This document shows positions 1 through 11,988 of a stretch of 64,000 bases of DNA, piece after piece. Origin of the DNA: Chelonoidis abingdonii (Eukaryota > Chordata > Testudines > Testudinidae); assembly GCF_003597395.2 (NCBI RefSeq), contig NC_133771.1, positions 59,008,709-59,072,708 on the forward strand, given 5' to 3'. The first letter of the stretch is position 1; each line of letters begins with the position of its first letter. The notes beneath the pieces were generated by a model. The model saw nothing but the letters and a program-made list of their open reading frames with translations, ran no database searches and was not told where the DNA came from. The position numbers and the translations under genes are program-made.

Positions 1-1440
1 TAACTTGGGTGTTTATAGAATTTGACAAAAAGGATCATTTATCTTCTGTTGAGCAGCAGTTTCCTTGTAATAATTACATACTGCTAGAACAAATTTGCAT
101 CTGTCTTACCTAATCTATCAAAAGGCATCTCTTCCATTCTCACTCTTGATTGAATCCCCTTCTTAATTTCCAGAGTAAAAAATTCAGTCCTATGTTAACT
201 TTATGTAGCTAGTTTACAGATGTTGTCTGGTCTCAGACAGTTCTACATATGTCTCTGGGGTTCTTTTACATTACTTTCAGCTTCCTGAGGTGTATTCCAG
301 TTTTATTCTTTGGCCCAGATAGTCACATATCTACGCTGAATGCTTTTAAAGAACACCACATAAATATTACTGTTACATTCAATCAACTTATTTTGAGTTT
401 TAAAATAAACTGAAATGTTCTGTTTCATTAACTAGCTGTCACTGAAGGGATAATGTGCAGTCATACTAGAACATGGTCTAAGGGAACATATTTTGTACAG
501 TAGCATCCATGACAACCACTGCAAATGCGTGAGAAATCAAAAACATCGAGTCAGAACGTTAGAACAAATATAAGGGAATCTTATGCTAGGAAAAAGGGAA
601 ATTGAAGAGATTCTAACTGTAACCGACAATATGTAAATTAATGACAAATTATGGTCTCAAGTCTGCAAAGCCTTACACACCTGAATTCAACTGTATATTT
701 TATTTCAATGGGCCTGTTCAAATGACTAAAAGTTTGTAAGCAGGGCTCTAAGTCACACATAAGAGACAACAGTTTAAAATAATATAAAATAATGTGAATC
801 ATCCCTATCAAAGATCATAATAATTAACTATAATCCAATTTTGATCCCCTACCAAACACTTATTTCATTTAGCAAATGTATTTAAAGAGGGAGGGAAACT
901 ATAATTCAAATAATATATGTAAGTCTTGTTTGTACAATGCTTACCACAATGGTCTCCAAGGTGCTATAGTAATATTATTTTTTCCTGTGTACTTATTACT
1001 TGTATTACTGAATCAATAGTTTGATGAGCTGGAAACTAACCCCACTTACTGAAGAACTAGTCTACTCCTTGGATGTTAAGGTTGGCAGTTTACAGAATTC
1101 AGAATTATACCAGCCTCTCAAATTGTAAGTGGTCTGGAAAGTTTTGCTTAAAATCAGATAGCAGAATGTGGCTCGTATAACTTTGTTTTAAATGTGGATT
1201 CCTGCAGAACAATCTTAGATAAAAAAATGTAAGCTGTCTTGAACAAAAAACTGGAATTGAAGAACGTTTGCAGTTGGTTTATGATGAGGGATTATGGAGC
1301 CAGATGAAGATCAGTGTCACCAAAAAGCCAGATTCACTGACAGTGCTGCAGGGAAGTGTAAACTACCACATATGTATGTATGCAGAAGCATCACAGGATG
1401 GAAAGGTCTTTATCTGTATAGCTGTGATGTAACATGCATA
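1..1440. other. Intergenic, AT-rich, no recognised element
   Basis: No open frame of note, no terminal repeats and no repeat family that I can name. Composition is AT-rich with short homopolymer runs, typical of decayed vertebrate intergenic or intronic DNA. Confidence 0.6.
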
Positions 1441-1935
1441 TGCACTGGTGTTTAGCTCTTGACAACTCATTGCTAGAAAGCTATTGACAAATTAGAGAGA
1501 GTTCATGAAAGAGCAACAAAAATGGCTAGGAGATTGGAAGAAGGAAGGAAAGAATAAAAAGGCTAAATATAGACAGCTTGGCTAGGATCCTATGGAAGCA
1601 TTATAACAAGCTATAAATATTTGAAGGGTGTAATGTGAGAAAGAGGAATTAGATAGCACAATGAAAGGGGTATAATCTGGAACAATGGACTGAAACAGGG
1701 AAAGGGAAAATTTGGGCTTTTAGGCACACTATCTGGCAGTGATAGGTATTAGTCTCTTGGAATAATCTCCTAAGGGAAGTGGTGGAAGCCCCACTGCTTG
1801 GCAGAGCTAGACTGGACAAAACACCAGTCAATAGGGAACAAGTCTATACAGACAGGAACTTGGACTAACATTAATAGATTATAGGGGCCAGAAGGTTATC
1901 TAGTCTGACCTCTTGTATAACAGAGTGTATAGAAT
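1440..1935 (+). mobile_element. CR1 LINE 3' fragment
   Basis: The segment has the order of a CR1 reverse-transcriptase C-terminus followed by its 3' UTR. It contains a stretch reading like 'LERVHERATKM', then the region encoding the heavily mutated end of the ORF. Near 1884-1915 is the characteristic tail 'ggccagaaggttatctagtctgacctc'-type sequence (seen as short matching blocks). No continuous frame survives. CR1 is the dominant LINE of turtles and birds. The orientation follows from the tail lying on the right. Confidence 0.65.
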
Positions 1936-2177
1936 TTCCCTGAATTAATGACTTCTTTGAACTAAAGTATTGTGAGGGCCGTGGTCCTCTCCCTTCTACC
2001 TAAGGTACTATTATGGGTATGCTGGCTTTTCAGAGCCTACACTCATATTCCTCTGGCCTATGCCTGCTGCTTTTTAAGCCCTGTTTCATGCTTTCCCAAG
2101 TGCCTTACAACATGGGCTTTAGAAAGTCCAGTCCTCCCAACACCTTGTGGGGTAAGATGGAAGGAATACCCACTTAC

Positions 2178-2387
2178 CTGTTCCCCAGCAATCTCACTCC
2201 ACTCACTGTCAGGTTTCTGGGTATCTTCCTTGGGTCGCTCTTTGCAGCTCACTGCAGAGGAACCTTTCTCAATGTAGACTCCTGCCTCTCTGGCAGCCAC
2301 TCTCTTCTGCCTGAACTTCAGCCTTTCATCCCAGCAGTTGCTAGTCCATTCGCTAGCTGGAGGTGGGGAAGTAGCTGCTCTGTACAT
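2178..2387 (-). CDS. Candidate exon ending at a consensus splice donor
   Basis: On the minus strand an uninterrupted frame runs from 2387 leftward, and after exactly 70 codons meets CAG|GTAAGT (donor bases at about 2172-2177), a textbook 5' splice site in phase 0. The peptide is hydrophilic and rich in charged residues (for example RLKFRQKRVAAREAG near residues 22-36), unlike the low-complexity frames elsewhere in the window. A possible acceptor AG precedes it near 2374, but its pyrimidine tract is poor. I do not recognise the protein. It could be a real exon, a noncoding-RNA exon or part of an old mobile element. Confidence 0.22.
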
Positions 2388-2854
2388 GAATCATTTTGGT
2401 TTTATAGATCCCATCAGAAGCATTTCTTTTAGAAAAGCATCCAGTATTGATTGAAAAATTGCCAGTGACTGAGAATGCCCTCTACCCTTGCTTAAAATCG
2501 GGTAGCAGAATTTGGCTCATAGTTGTGTAGTGCCACAAGGAAGAATCTGTTATGGGAGGAGAATGGCATGTCACCAACAGAACTGCTAGCTCTTCCTCTG
2601 CCTGCATCTGTGGAAGCTCTGGCCAGACAGATTTCCTGACCCTATAGGCTTCTACCCAGCTCCAGTTCTTGATTTGCTGGGAATGTGGCCTGCATGTGCG
2701 TGCTAAAGAAAGCCAGGCAGGGGAACTACCCAGTGTGGGAGGTTACTGTTGATGGAGTCCATCAGGAAGCATGTAAGAGAGCTGCAAGAGGAGGTAGCTT
2801 ATGTGTTTAGCATCTGGGAACATGAGAACATCATTGACTGGATGTCCAGAATGG

Positions 2855-3675
2855 TGATGTAATGGGGTCTGCACTAGCATCTCATGAGCACCCCTTTCTG
2901 GCTGATATATGCCAGAAATCCCTCAGTTTTGAATGAGGTAGCACCTGCCTCTCACAGGTGCCCCCTTTCTGGTCAGGTATGAGCCTGCTTATTTCTTTGG
3001 TCTTACAATGGGGTAGCATACACCTCCCATGAGCACCCTCTGGCCAATAATTGTTTGGTGGGTCTTCAGCGACTCAGCCCTCCGGTTGAGTCACACATAC
3101 TGTCCTCCTTACCAGCGTGTACGGTCTCTAGTTCTTGCTCATGGCCCTGCTATGGGGTTGTAGCACTAAAAGTTTCCCCCCAAAGGCACTACCTTCTCTA
3201 ACAGCCCAACTGGGGCCCATCTCCATACCACTGGTTAGTGTCCTTTCGGCAGCCCTCACCTGGGCTCAGTCTTCAACCAGACCAGCAGAGCACATCATGG
3301 TACTCTCTTGCCAGGTTTAACTAGGTTCTGGGCTCAGTCCCCTGGGCTCAGCCTGCCCACATGGATCTGTCCATGGTTCTGCTACTCTTCCAGCCAGCCA
3401 GGCACCCACTCTTCAGTAGCCTTCCCTGGGCTCAATCCTGCCTGTAGTGAGCTCTCCATGGTCCTGCTGCTCCTGCAACCAGCCAGGCATTCAGTCCTCC
3501 CTCTTCCAGTTCAAGGCAGGAATCGACTGCTCTGTCTCTGCAACTTCCTTTCATATGGTCCTTCTGGCCTCTAATTGGCTGCTTGGAGGACTTCTCCGCT
3601 ATTTTTGGAGCAGGGTGAGGCAGGAGCTGTTAGGCCTCCAGCAGGGGGCCTCCAGATCTACTCCACCCCATCACA
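2855..3675. mobile_element. Solo LTR-like element, 821 bp
   Basis: The element begins TGATGTAATGGGG and ends CCCCATCACA, so the ends are roughly inverted (TG...CA). It is flanked by AATGG (2850-2854) and GATGG (3676-3680), a 5-bp target duplication with one mismatch. The interior is GC-richer than its surroundings and has internally similar stretches around 'tgagcacccc' and 'ggctcagtc'. No internal retroviral genes are present. The open frames inside it (3135-3695) are chance frames. Confidence 0.55.
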
Positions 3676-5147
3676 GATGGATACAAGTCAACTAGAGAAG
3701 ACTATTCAATATCAAACCTTTGTAACCATGTGATCTTATTTTTGTTCACATTGTTCTCCCTAGCCCACTTTGTCACACTCATCTGTTGCATCTTGTTTGA
3801 AATCGGGCCCCACTACTGCAGTCTGATAGGAGCTGTACCTATGTACATGACCTATAAAATGTCATTCTATGGGATGGTTCAAAAAGCTACTGAATGCAAT
3901 GGGTGTACATGAAGGCGTAAGGGTCTGCCCAAGGGAAGTCTATTAAGGTAAATAGGATTCTACGTAGGCCCAGGAGGTTGTCTGGGAAAATCAGGTAGCA
4001 GGATTGTGAATTTAGATAATACATTATTTGGAGCAGAGATTATGTATACCTATGAGTTTGTACAGCACGCAGAACAATAGGTCCCTGATCCTGCCTGGGG
4101 CTTTTGGTTACTGCCAGAATAAAGTGTAGGGATCATCAACTGTAGATAAGTTGCATCATTTCTTCAATCTTTTTTTATAATGAATATTTTTATTCCTTCG
4201 ACATTTGTTAAATTGTTTTTTTCCTCCAATAAGTATGTATCTCTCTATCTGGTAACTTACTCTAATACATATGAATTTGAAAACAAAGATAACTATTTAA
4301 AAAGTTAAACAAAGAATAAGGCTCTAATTTAAAATAAGAAAAGCAAAGACATTCAGTATTTCAGGTTGAGGCTAACAATCCATCCTTTTTGAACATGGGA
4401 GCTTCCACAACTTTGAAATGAATGGGCAGAGACCCAGAAACTGATGCTGACTTATGGTTATCTTGATATAGTCTCTTCAGATAATAGAAATTAAATAATT
4501 CACCGTACACTTGAAAACAAAGTCTTATTTCAATTAAAATGGTAACATTGATAAAGAAGTTCTCTTTACTTTTGGGAAAAGATCCCTGGCTTGTAATTGC
4601 ATTAATTATAAATATACACGGTTGAAAAGTGATTCAAATGTAAATGTTTTTAATGAGAAGAAAGCAACTGGGAGTATAATTTTTGGTTGGTGCAGTTAAT
4701 GAAACTATTTGATTTTGATTTAATTGGACTTTTAATAATTTAAAGTGCTCTCAGACTGATGAGATGTCCTTAATATAGCGTCACTTCCAGGGGCTACTAC
4801 TGCTGTTTGGGGTGCTTCTATAAGGCCCTCTGTAGACGTAGGTGAATCAAATATCACCCTTTGGGAGTAGGACTGTTTGACTGATCGATATTAGTGTGGT
4901 GCTCCAGCTCCCTGGATAACCCCAGGGCACCAAAGAGCTACATTCTTTTGAGCCACTGGGAAGGCAACTTACTCCTTAAAACAAGCTGTAGGAGGGAGTA
5001 AAGAAATCTCTAGGGCTTTCAACCTAAGTGAGAGTGGAGGGAGAGACAGTGCCCTAGTCCCTCAGTGACACTACTGCAGTGAGACAGAGACTCCTCCTAA
5101 AACCCCTGCCAACCTTATGGAGAAGTCCTATAAAAAGTCCTATAATG
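3676..5147. other. Intergenic, ancient SINE-like tail at about 4055-4135
   Basis: No gene is seen. A short block at about 4055-4135 (tttgtacagcac...ggtccctgatcctg...) resembles the 3' tail shared by old amniote MIR/CORE-SINE type repeats, with copies also near 9200 and 33770 in this window. A 39-bp block at 3850-3888 recurs at 5403-5441. The remainder is unassigned AT-rich sequence. Confidence 0.5.
3850..3888 (+). repeat. 39-bp direct repeat, copy 1
   Basis: This block matches 5403-5441 at 38 of 39 positions by eye (one C/T difference) in the same orientation, about 1.55 kb away. The identity stops abruptly at both edges. The origin is unknown. Confidence 0.85.
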
Positions 5148-5150
5148 TTA

Positions 5151-5364
5151 GGGTATATCCACACTACCCGCCGCGCTCCCCATCAACTCCAGAACTCCAC
5201 CAGGGCAATAGGTGGAAGCGGAGTTGACGGGGGAGCAGCGGCCATCGATCCCGTGCTATGAGGACGGGAGGTAAGTTGAAATAAGATATGTCGACGTCGG
5301 CTATGCTATTCTCGTAGCTGATGTTGCATCTTATATTAACCCCTCCCCCAGTGTAGACTAGCCC
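5151..5364. mobile_element. Harbinger-type MITE, 214 bp
   Basis: Terminal inverted repeats start gggtatatccacact on the left and gggctagtctacact on the right (read from the minus strand). The element is flanked by TTA on both sides (5148-5150 and 5365-5367), the 3-bp TWA-type duplication expected of PIF/Harbinger elements. It carries no coding capacity. The termini resemble those of the 25399-29942 element, which belongs to the kind of family that could have mobilised it. Confidence 0.8.
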
Positions 5365-5402
5365 TTAGACAATAATATCCCTTCTATAGGTTTTATGAAC
5401 CA

Positions 5403-5441
5403 ACCTATAAAATGTCATTTTATGGGATGGTTCAAAAAGCT
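5403..5441 (+). repeat. 39-bp direct repeat, copy 2
   Basis: Second copy of the block at 3850-3888, lying about 38 bp to the right of the MITE at 5151-5364. Sequence just to its left (tataggttttatgaaccaacctata) is partly palindromic. Confidence 0.85.
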
Positions 5442-6358
5442 TGTTGAAGGTATATAATTCTTTATAGTTTTAAAACATAATTTCTATAGAACCCTATTGG
5501 TTTCATTTTCTTTATAGTCTGTATGACTTTTCCATAAAGGCAGTTTAAGAATTTCATAACCTTCCTGCCCATACCTGGCCTGCCTCACAGTCTCCTAGCT
5601 TCTGCACCATCCTGTCTTTTCCCTTCATACCAGATCTACCTGGCCTTCCCTTCCAGTTTCCACACTTGTCCCACTGCACCAGTTTTGATTCCTTTCTGCT
5701 ATCTCCCTTACTATGTCTGTGAAACAGCCCTCATTATAACAACTCTTTACCTTCAATCAGGCTCAACCCAATCCCCACAGGACCCCCCTCTAGCCAGCTG
5801 GCCCTGGTTGTGTACCCTGGCTCCCGTTGTACACCCTGACTTGTGCATCCAGCTGATCCCATGATTCCCACCCTGACTTGATACTATCTTGAGGGATAGC
5901 AGACCTTTACCCTTCCACATCTCTTTGTCTTCAGGGAGTGACTGACTGTCTCTCCCTCCCCCGCCCAGATCAGCAGCTCAGGCTGGAAATCTCTTGCCAA
6001 CTACCCCATCTTGCTTCTTTGAGGGCGGGGCCATCTGATAGCTGCCACTCTAAATCCAGGTAGGATCTTCATGTGATAATCCACCTGCCTGGCCTCCTCA
6101 CCCATTCGTCTATAGTATGAGTGGGAAACCATCCTAATTCCAGGGATACTAGGCCTTTAATGATCTAGGACTAAGACATCCAACAGTGTACCGAGATACC
6201 CTGAAACTCCAACCTGTGAGAAAGTAATGGCTGAGCAGAACCCAGGCTGGTCAAATTTTTTGAACAAAATATTTTTCTAAAGAAAAAGTCTTTTTCTAAC
6301 AAAAAAATTCCCTTACCTCAAGTTGCTGACATTGGCAAAGTGTTTTGGTTTTAATAAA
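5442..6358. other. Intergenic, pyrimidine-rich, unassigned
   Basis: A C/T-rich stretch (about 5560-6060) with many short tcccc and tgccc blocks but no frame, terminal repeats or family that I recognise. It could be an old LTR interior or simple intergenic DNA. Confidence 0.4.
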
Positions 6359-7032
6359 TGTAACTTTAGCACCCTCGTAACCAAGATGGAGTCTGCTCTG
6401 CAGGCAGCTCTGGCCAAGAGAAAGCACGCGCAGGAATGCAGCAGGATAAATCCCTTCCACTCCAGGGGCACCTGTTCCAAACCCCTGAGAGTGAACACCC
6501 ACACCCACAGGAAAAGTACAATGGCTATAAGGAAGGGAATTATTTATTTACAGAGGGACAAGAGGAGAAAAACAAGGGGAAATATAGGGGGAGCAGTAAA
6601 ACAGGGTTGTATTCAAACCAAGACCCCATGATAGCACAGTCTGAAAGGGCAGACACTGAGCAATGTGTCTGCACACAGAATTCGGGAGTCCTGAGCAAAG
6701 TTCCAATCCAGTGGTGAGTCTTGGGTGCTCCTGGTCATCTTTGGTGCCTGTGAACTTTCCCCAACAAACCTCTCCGATGCCCTCTTCTGCTGCTCTCTGT
6801 AAAGCCACACAGAGTGATCACCTCCCCATTTAACTAGCTCACAGTCTCCCTCCTTGTTCCCAATGCAGAGTCACAAGCTCCAGTCCTCACAGGTCTGTGG
6901 GCTGCAGCCCGTCTCTTTCTGGAGCTCCAGAGCCACTCCCTGGAGTTTCCCTCCTTTCTCTCACTGCTCTCCCTCCTACCTTAGGAAAAAGATTTAAAGG
7001 GGCCATTCTCTCTAAACCCCAAAGGGGTTACA
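6359..7032 (-). mobile_element. Solo LTR-like element, 674 bp
   Basis: Bounded by TGTAAC on the left and GTTACA on the right, with TAAA immediately outside both ends (6355-6358 and 7033-7036), a possible 4-bp target duplication. On the minus strand an AATAAATAA poly(A) signal lies near 6540-6550, which sets the orientation. No internal retroviral genes are present. Frames within it are chance. Confidence 0.55.
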
Positions 7033-7369
7033 TAAAATAGTGCCTTTTCTCAATTTCTCCCATAACGTCTATAAAAATATTACTGAAAATATTATTAAAG
7101 TGTTGACAACATTTTTGACAGAATTATTGGGAAAAGGAATTGCAACAATTTATTTTCTTTAAAAAACATCCATTTCAATGCTTTAAAATGAAAACAACTT
7201 TGAAAATTTCCCCAAAAATTGGTTTTCATTTTTTCAAGGAACTCTTGTGTGTATATGTCTATATATCTATATACACAACTACAAATAGATACATGGTATA
7301 CATAAATCATGTATATTTATTAATATAATATACAGTAAATTAGGAGTTTAATTGTATTACTTTAGCACT

Positions 7370-7940
7370 TTCCAGTCTAGCTTCAGGACCAGATACAGTA
7401 GAAGTGAAGTAATTCTTCCACTCTATTCTACGCTGATAAGGCCTCAGCTAGAGTATTGTGTCCAGTTCTGGGTGCTACATTTTAGGAAAGATGTGGACAA
7501 ATTGGAGAAAGTCCAGAGGAGAGCAACAAAAATGATTAAATGTCTAGAAAACATCACCTATGAGGAAAGATTGAAACATCTGAGGTTTTTTTAGTCTAGA
7601 GAAGACAAGATTGAGGGGGGATATAATAGTTTTCAAATACATAAAAGATTGTTACAAGGAGGAGGGTGAAAAATTGTTCTCTTTTACATCTGAAAATAGG
7701 ACAAGAACCAGTGGGCTTAAATTGCAGCAAGGGAGGTTTAGGTTGGACATTGAGAAAAACTTCCTAACTGTCAGGACGGTTAAGCACGGGAACAAATTGC
7801 CCATAGAGGTTTTGGAATTTTCGTCATTGGAGGTTTTTAAGAACTGGTTAGATAAACACTTGTCAGTAAAGGTCTAGTTGTTACATAGTCCTACCTTGAG
7901 TGCAGGGGACTGGACTAGATGACCTATGGAGGTCCTTTCC
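7370..7940 (+). pseudogene. CR1 LINE: reverse transcriptase C-terminus and 3' tail
   Basis: Two adjacent frames (to 7594, then 7611-7877) read as the C-terminal part of the CR1 ORF2 polyprotein. The landmarks are a [18 protein letters not shown] block (residues about 24-41 of the first), then [20 protein letters not shown], then GDIIVFKYIKDC and FRLDIEKNFLTVRTVKHGNKLP in the second. A stop and short offset at about 7594-7611 break the frame. The sequence then passes into the CR1 3' tail (ggactggactagatgacc..ggtcctttcc). It is a 5'-truncated copy lacking the endonuclease and most of the polymerase, so it is inactive. Confidence 0.9.
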
Positions 7941-8760
7941 ATTTCCATACTTTTGTGTGTGAGAGGGATTCTCTGAGAGGGTTTCCCCAGGTAGCACAGC
8001 GACAGCCCCTTGCCACTCCTCCTCCCATCCCCCAGTGTAGGGGTGTTCTGAGGAAAAAGGAGAGCCTGCACTCTGGAAAATTCCTAGTGTCTGGAACAAC
8101 CCTTTGTGGCCAGGAGCAGCTGGGCAAAATGTAGGGCAGTTCAGATTCATTCACCTATGAATTACAAATACTAAACGCTCACTGAATAATTTAAAAAATG
8201 AATGAATTTCAGGAGACTACAATCTATTTACAGACAATTTATGAACTACAAAGGAGGCAAAATTAAATAAGAACATTTTTGCCCAACTCTAGTTATACAT
8301 ATCAAAATTTGAGCAAATATAAAGATGCTGCCCATTGTAAATCACAGCAACCTCAAATATTTACACTATATATAGGTAAGGCATTTTAACTCGGTATCAT
8401 TGATTATGAGGAGAAACAGTTAATTTTTTATTTCTTTCACAGCAGCAAGTATTTCAGAAGTACAAATATGACAAGTTAATCCTTCACAGATATTACTTAT
8501 AAAAGGAATTTGGAGAAAGATATGCATGTTTTAAGTTAAATAAATTGTTTATGGAATCCTTCAAAATAAGCTGTCACCTGTTACTAATTTTAGTAATTAG
8601 TTTTAGAGAGCTAAAAAGGCTCTCTAAAAGCAAAGAGAGAGAGAGGGAGAGAGTGCATATCTTCTAGTGAGAAGTACGTTTATAAGATTAATATTTCTCA
8701 CATATTTGGGGCCTGATCCAAATGCTATTTGAGTCCATGCTGTAATGTTAATGGGTGTTG
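7941..8760. other. Intergenic, unassigned, short GA-rich run
   Basis: No gene. A short purine run (gagagagagagggagagag) lies at about 8632-8654. At 8710-8775 is a fragment resembling old palindromic amniote repeats (gcctgatccaaa...ggatctggtc). Confidence 0.45.
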
Positions 8761-8779
8761 GATCTGGTCTATAGTGCTT

Positions 8780-8940
8780 TTTTTTTCTGAGGATCTCAAA
8801 GTGCTATGCAAAGGTACATATTATAAATTAAGGCACAGAGATTTTAAATGAGGTCACAGAGTACATAAATAACAGAATGAGGAATAGACTTAAGTCTCTT
8901 GGCTCCTAGTGTACCGCTCATTGCATCTAGATAGCATACT
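8780..8940 (-). repeat. MIR-type SINE fragment (antisense)
   Basis: Read on the plus strand, the run aaagtgctatgcaaa... aaggcacagag... gaggtcacagag... aatagacttaagtctcttggctcctag matches the antisense order of MIR. That order is the reverse of 'control of accounts' blocks such as ctcagtttccccatctgtaaaatgg and the tRNA-related head. It is strongly diverged. Confidence 0.5.
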
Positions 8941-9154
8941 TGTATAACCCCCATTACTGTAGCATTGGAGCTCCTCAAAATCTTTAATGTTTTTATCTTC
9001 ACAACACCCTGTGAGATAGGGATGGACTATTTTCTCTAAAGCACCTGTCACTTGTCTTTGAGAAAAAAAACATGACACATGCCTATCAACAACCTGATCA
9101 TGTTGCTTGTATGGCAAATCCTATTCTCGCTCCCATCATCTGTTTTTTGCTTTC

Positions 9155-9275
9155 CTAGACTGTAAACCCTTACATGCAAGAACTATCTCCTACTACGTGT
9201 TTGTACAGCACCAAGCACCTTGAAGGGATCTTGATCTTGGTTGGGCCCTGGGGTGCTATTGTAATACAAATAATA
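9155..9275 (+). repeat. Ancient MIR/L2-like 3' tail
   Basis: Blocks tgtaaaccctt... tgcaagaactatc... tttgtacagcaccaagcacctt... gggtgctattgtaatacaaataataaat match the tail carried by many old amniote SINE/LINE copies. It is diverged, and the family name is not certain. Confidence 0.5.
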
Positions 9276-9329
9276 AATGCTATAATAATACCCTTGGAGT
9301 AAATCAAGGGTGTCTTCTCAGAGAATCCC

Positions 9330-9840
9330 CTGAAGACATATAGTCTAAGGAAATTATTACAGCTGTGCAGGAACTGGAATTTCCATTTAATGGGAAATTC
9401 CAAAATTTCAACATTTGTTTTCATTCCATATCAGAACAAAACCAAAACATTTCAAAATTTTCCATTAAACAAAAAATTTTTAAACAATTTGTTTTGGGCA
9501 GTCAAAATGTACCTTTTTTATAAAGTTGAAAAGTTTCATTCCAATTTCAAGTTTTAAAATGTTACATGATAACTTAAAATAAATTTTGAAGTGAAAAGTA
9601 ATTTCAAAATGGAAAATCAAAGTGTTTCATTCAGGTCTGGTTGAAATTGAACACTTCAAAATACTCCATTCTGCTTTTTTTCTAAATGAAATTTTGTTGA
9701 AATTGACACATTCCCTCATTAAAAAAAAGTTTTGATTTGGACAAAAAGGGAATTTTCCATGAAAAAATGTTATGTTGGAAAATTTTAAACCAGATCTAGG
9801 GATTATGTCCAGTGTGGCTGGAACTGGACTTTTTGGCATA
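9330..9840. repeat. AT-rich degenerate inverted/tandem repeat region
   Basis: Dense recurrence of aattttcca, tttcaaaat, gaaaattttc and their complements on both strands (for example gaatttccatttaatgggaaattcc at about 9376-9402, an imperfect palindrome). The same composition returns at 55650-56045, which ends in gtccagctctaa. It probably reflects an old non-autonomous DNA element common in reptiles. The family was not identified. Confidence 0.5.
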
Positions 9841-9849
9841 AACTAGATC

Positions 9850-11670
9850 TGTGTTTCAAACAATCCTCATTCCAAGAAAAACCAGGAGATTACAGAAGTA
9901 GTGCACAAACTCTAGGTGGTTCTTATCTTAGAGATGCAGGCTCCTACTATGCTAGCAAGCACAGAATGAACACACAGGTGAGACATCTGAGTTAACTGTG
10001 TGACACTTATTGCCGTAAGTAGCCCAAAAGACTGGAACAGTAGAAGTTAATATTATTCATCAGACTGATGACAGAAAAATAAAATCAAACTTTCATAACC
10101 CAAAGAATTCAAGTACACATTTGTACTAATTTTCAAAGATTTAAAAGTGTTATAAACTAATTTTGAAATTGAAGCTATGTGGGATAGTGCTAATGCTAAT
10201 GCTAATACATCGTTACAGTATGACAGTAACCACCACTGACAGTCTAACTGAATTAAGACAAGTGTCACAGTGCTGGGTTCCTGGAAGCAGAACATCACAT
10301 TTGACAGATTTCTCCCAGCTAACATATCATCTTCTCCAAGGCAAATACCAGTGATTCTGAGGGACAGATATTAAATGGAGCTAGATAGAACTAGTCCACT
10401 TAATGAGCAAATCCAGGAATCACCCTGGGGAAAATCTGATAGATATTTAAGACTTTGTCCAGACCCGTACAGACGTAACACTGATCTTGAAAGGGAAAAT
10501 GATAACCTACCCATGCTAAGGAAAATTTGGAGTGCTAAATATCATTCAGTTCTTGAGGGAAAAAAGCAAAAGGTGGAGTCAGAAAGACTGCTACAAACCA
10601 GATTGTGTTCTGCGAGAACTGGGATAAGGAGTCTAAAAGACTCCTGTTGAGTCCATGTTGGCATGATAATAAGCAGAAAGAGTCTAGACACAGGAGGAAG
10701 AGTTTATAGTTGAAGTTATGACAGATATGTTCTGATACATTAATTTGAATAGGGCAAGGTTACTATCTCTTTCTGGACATTATTCATCTGCAGGTCACTG
10801 AAAAGCTGAGTTTGGAAGACAGACTACAAGGAGTGAGGTTCACCATCATGGCCACTCCCACTCCCGGACACTCTGACATTTACCTTCATGCCTTTGGGCC
10901 TTTGTCCTGATCCTGAAAGACTTTCTGACCAGACTGGACAAGAAAGAGGGAACCAGATGATAATCTTCACCTCCCTCAGGTCCAGGTAAATCATAAACGG
11001 CACCTGCAGATGTGCATCCTCCTCTTTGTTTTCTCTTTCCTTTTCAATTTTATTTTAATCTAACCCATCTATATTCCTTAATCTTAACACTACATACATT
11101 TTCCTTCTATATTTAGTCTAATTTTCTTCCATTCCCACTCCTCGATTTCTTTGTTGTGTTTATTCAAACTAGATTAAAGCCACACACTTTTCTTGTCTGT
11201 GTTGTATAAACATATGAGAAACTAATTCTTATAATAATATTCTTTTGATACTGGCAATTAGTCTCTGAATTACCATTCTGTAATTAGCATGATCTTGATT
11301 TTTGAAGTCTGGTAATGGCCTTCTTCCTGGGTGTACTGTTTGTTTATTTCTAGATCTAGCTCCTCTGTACAGTTAATTTTTCCTGAGTAATATTACTGCT
11401 ATTGCCTCTGTCACATCACTCTAATCATGGGTTTGAAAAACTCCCTTTTCCCCTAAAATTTCATATCTAGTCGACAGATGTATAGTTCTTTGGTTTCTTG
11501 AAGACCAAAGTTACCTCCTCTCAACTTACTTTTAAGCTCGCCTATTTTTATTTCTAGTTTCCTTTTTCTCCTTCCCTCCTTTCGATTCTTCCTTCATTCT
11601 TGTCTTTCCTCTTTCCTATCTTTTGTAACATTACTATGATGCTACTTCCACTTCCCAAAAAACCCATAGT
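9850..11670. other. Intergenic, no recognised gene
   Basis: It includes a 91-residue frame at 10375-10650 (charged, no recognisable domain, no splice signals that I would trust) and C/T-rich stretches at 11000-11650. No terminal repeats or SINE heads were found. Confidence 0.45.
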
Positions 11671-11678
11671 TTCTAGAA

Positions 11679-11988
11679 CAGGGGTTAGCAACCTTTCAGA
11701 AGTGGTGTGCCGAGTATTCATTTATTCACTCTAATTTAAGGTTTCGCGTGCCACTAATACATTTTAATGTTTTTAGAAGGTCTCTTTCTATAAGTCTATA
11801 ATATATAACTAAACTATTGTTGTATGTTAAATAAATAAGGTTATTAAAACATTTAAGAAACTTCATTTAAAATTAAATTAAAATGCAGAGCTCCTGCATT
11901 GGTGACCAGGACCCAGGCAGTGTGAGTGCCACTGAAAATCAGCTTGTGTTCCACCTTTGGCACCCGTGCCATAGGTTGCCTACGCCTG
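11679..11988. mobile_element. hAT MITE, 310 bp
   Basis: The ends are caggggttagcaacc and, in inverted form, ggttgcctacgcctg, giving imperfect inverted repeats of about 15 bp in the hAT CAGGGGT-GGCAACC pattern. Flanks are ttctagaa (11671-11678) and ctctaaaa (11989-11996), an 8-bp hAT-length duplication with two mismatches. The interior is AT-rich and non-coding. The family is frequent in turtles. Confidence 0.85.

Noticed and set aside
2013..2432. 139-residue plus-strand frame
   Set aside because: It overlaps the minus-strand frame that ends at a splice donor. Its own sequence lacks signals and has no recognisable domain.
7260..7330. Repeated tatata/tatctata run as possible microsatellite promoter
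   Set aside because: Short, irregular and without a downstream gene.
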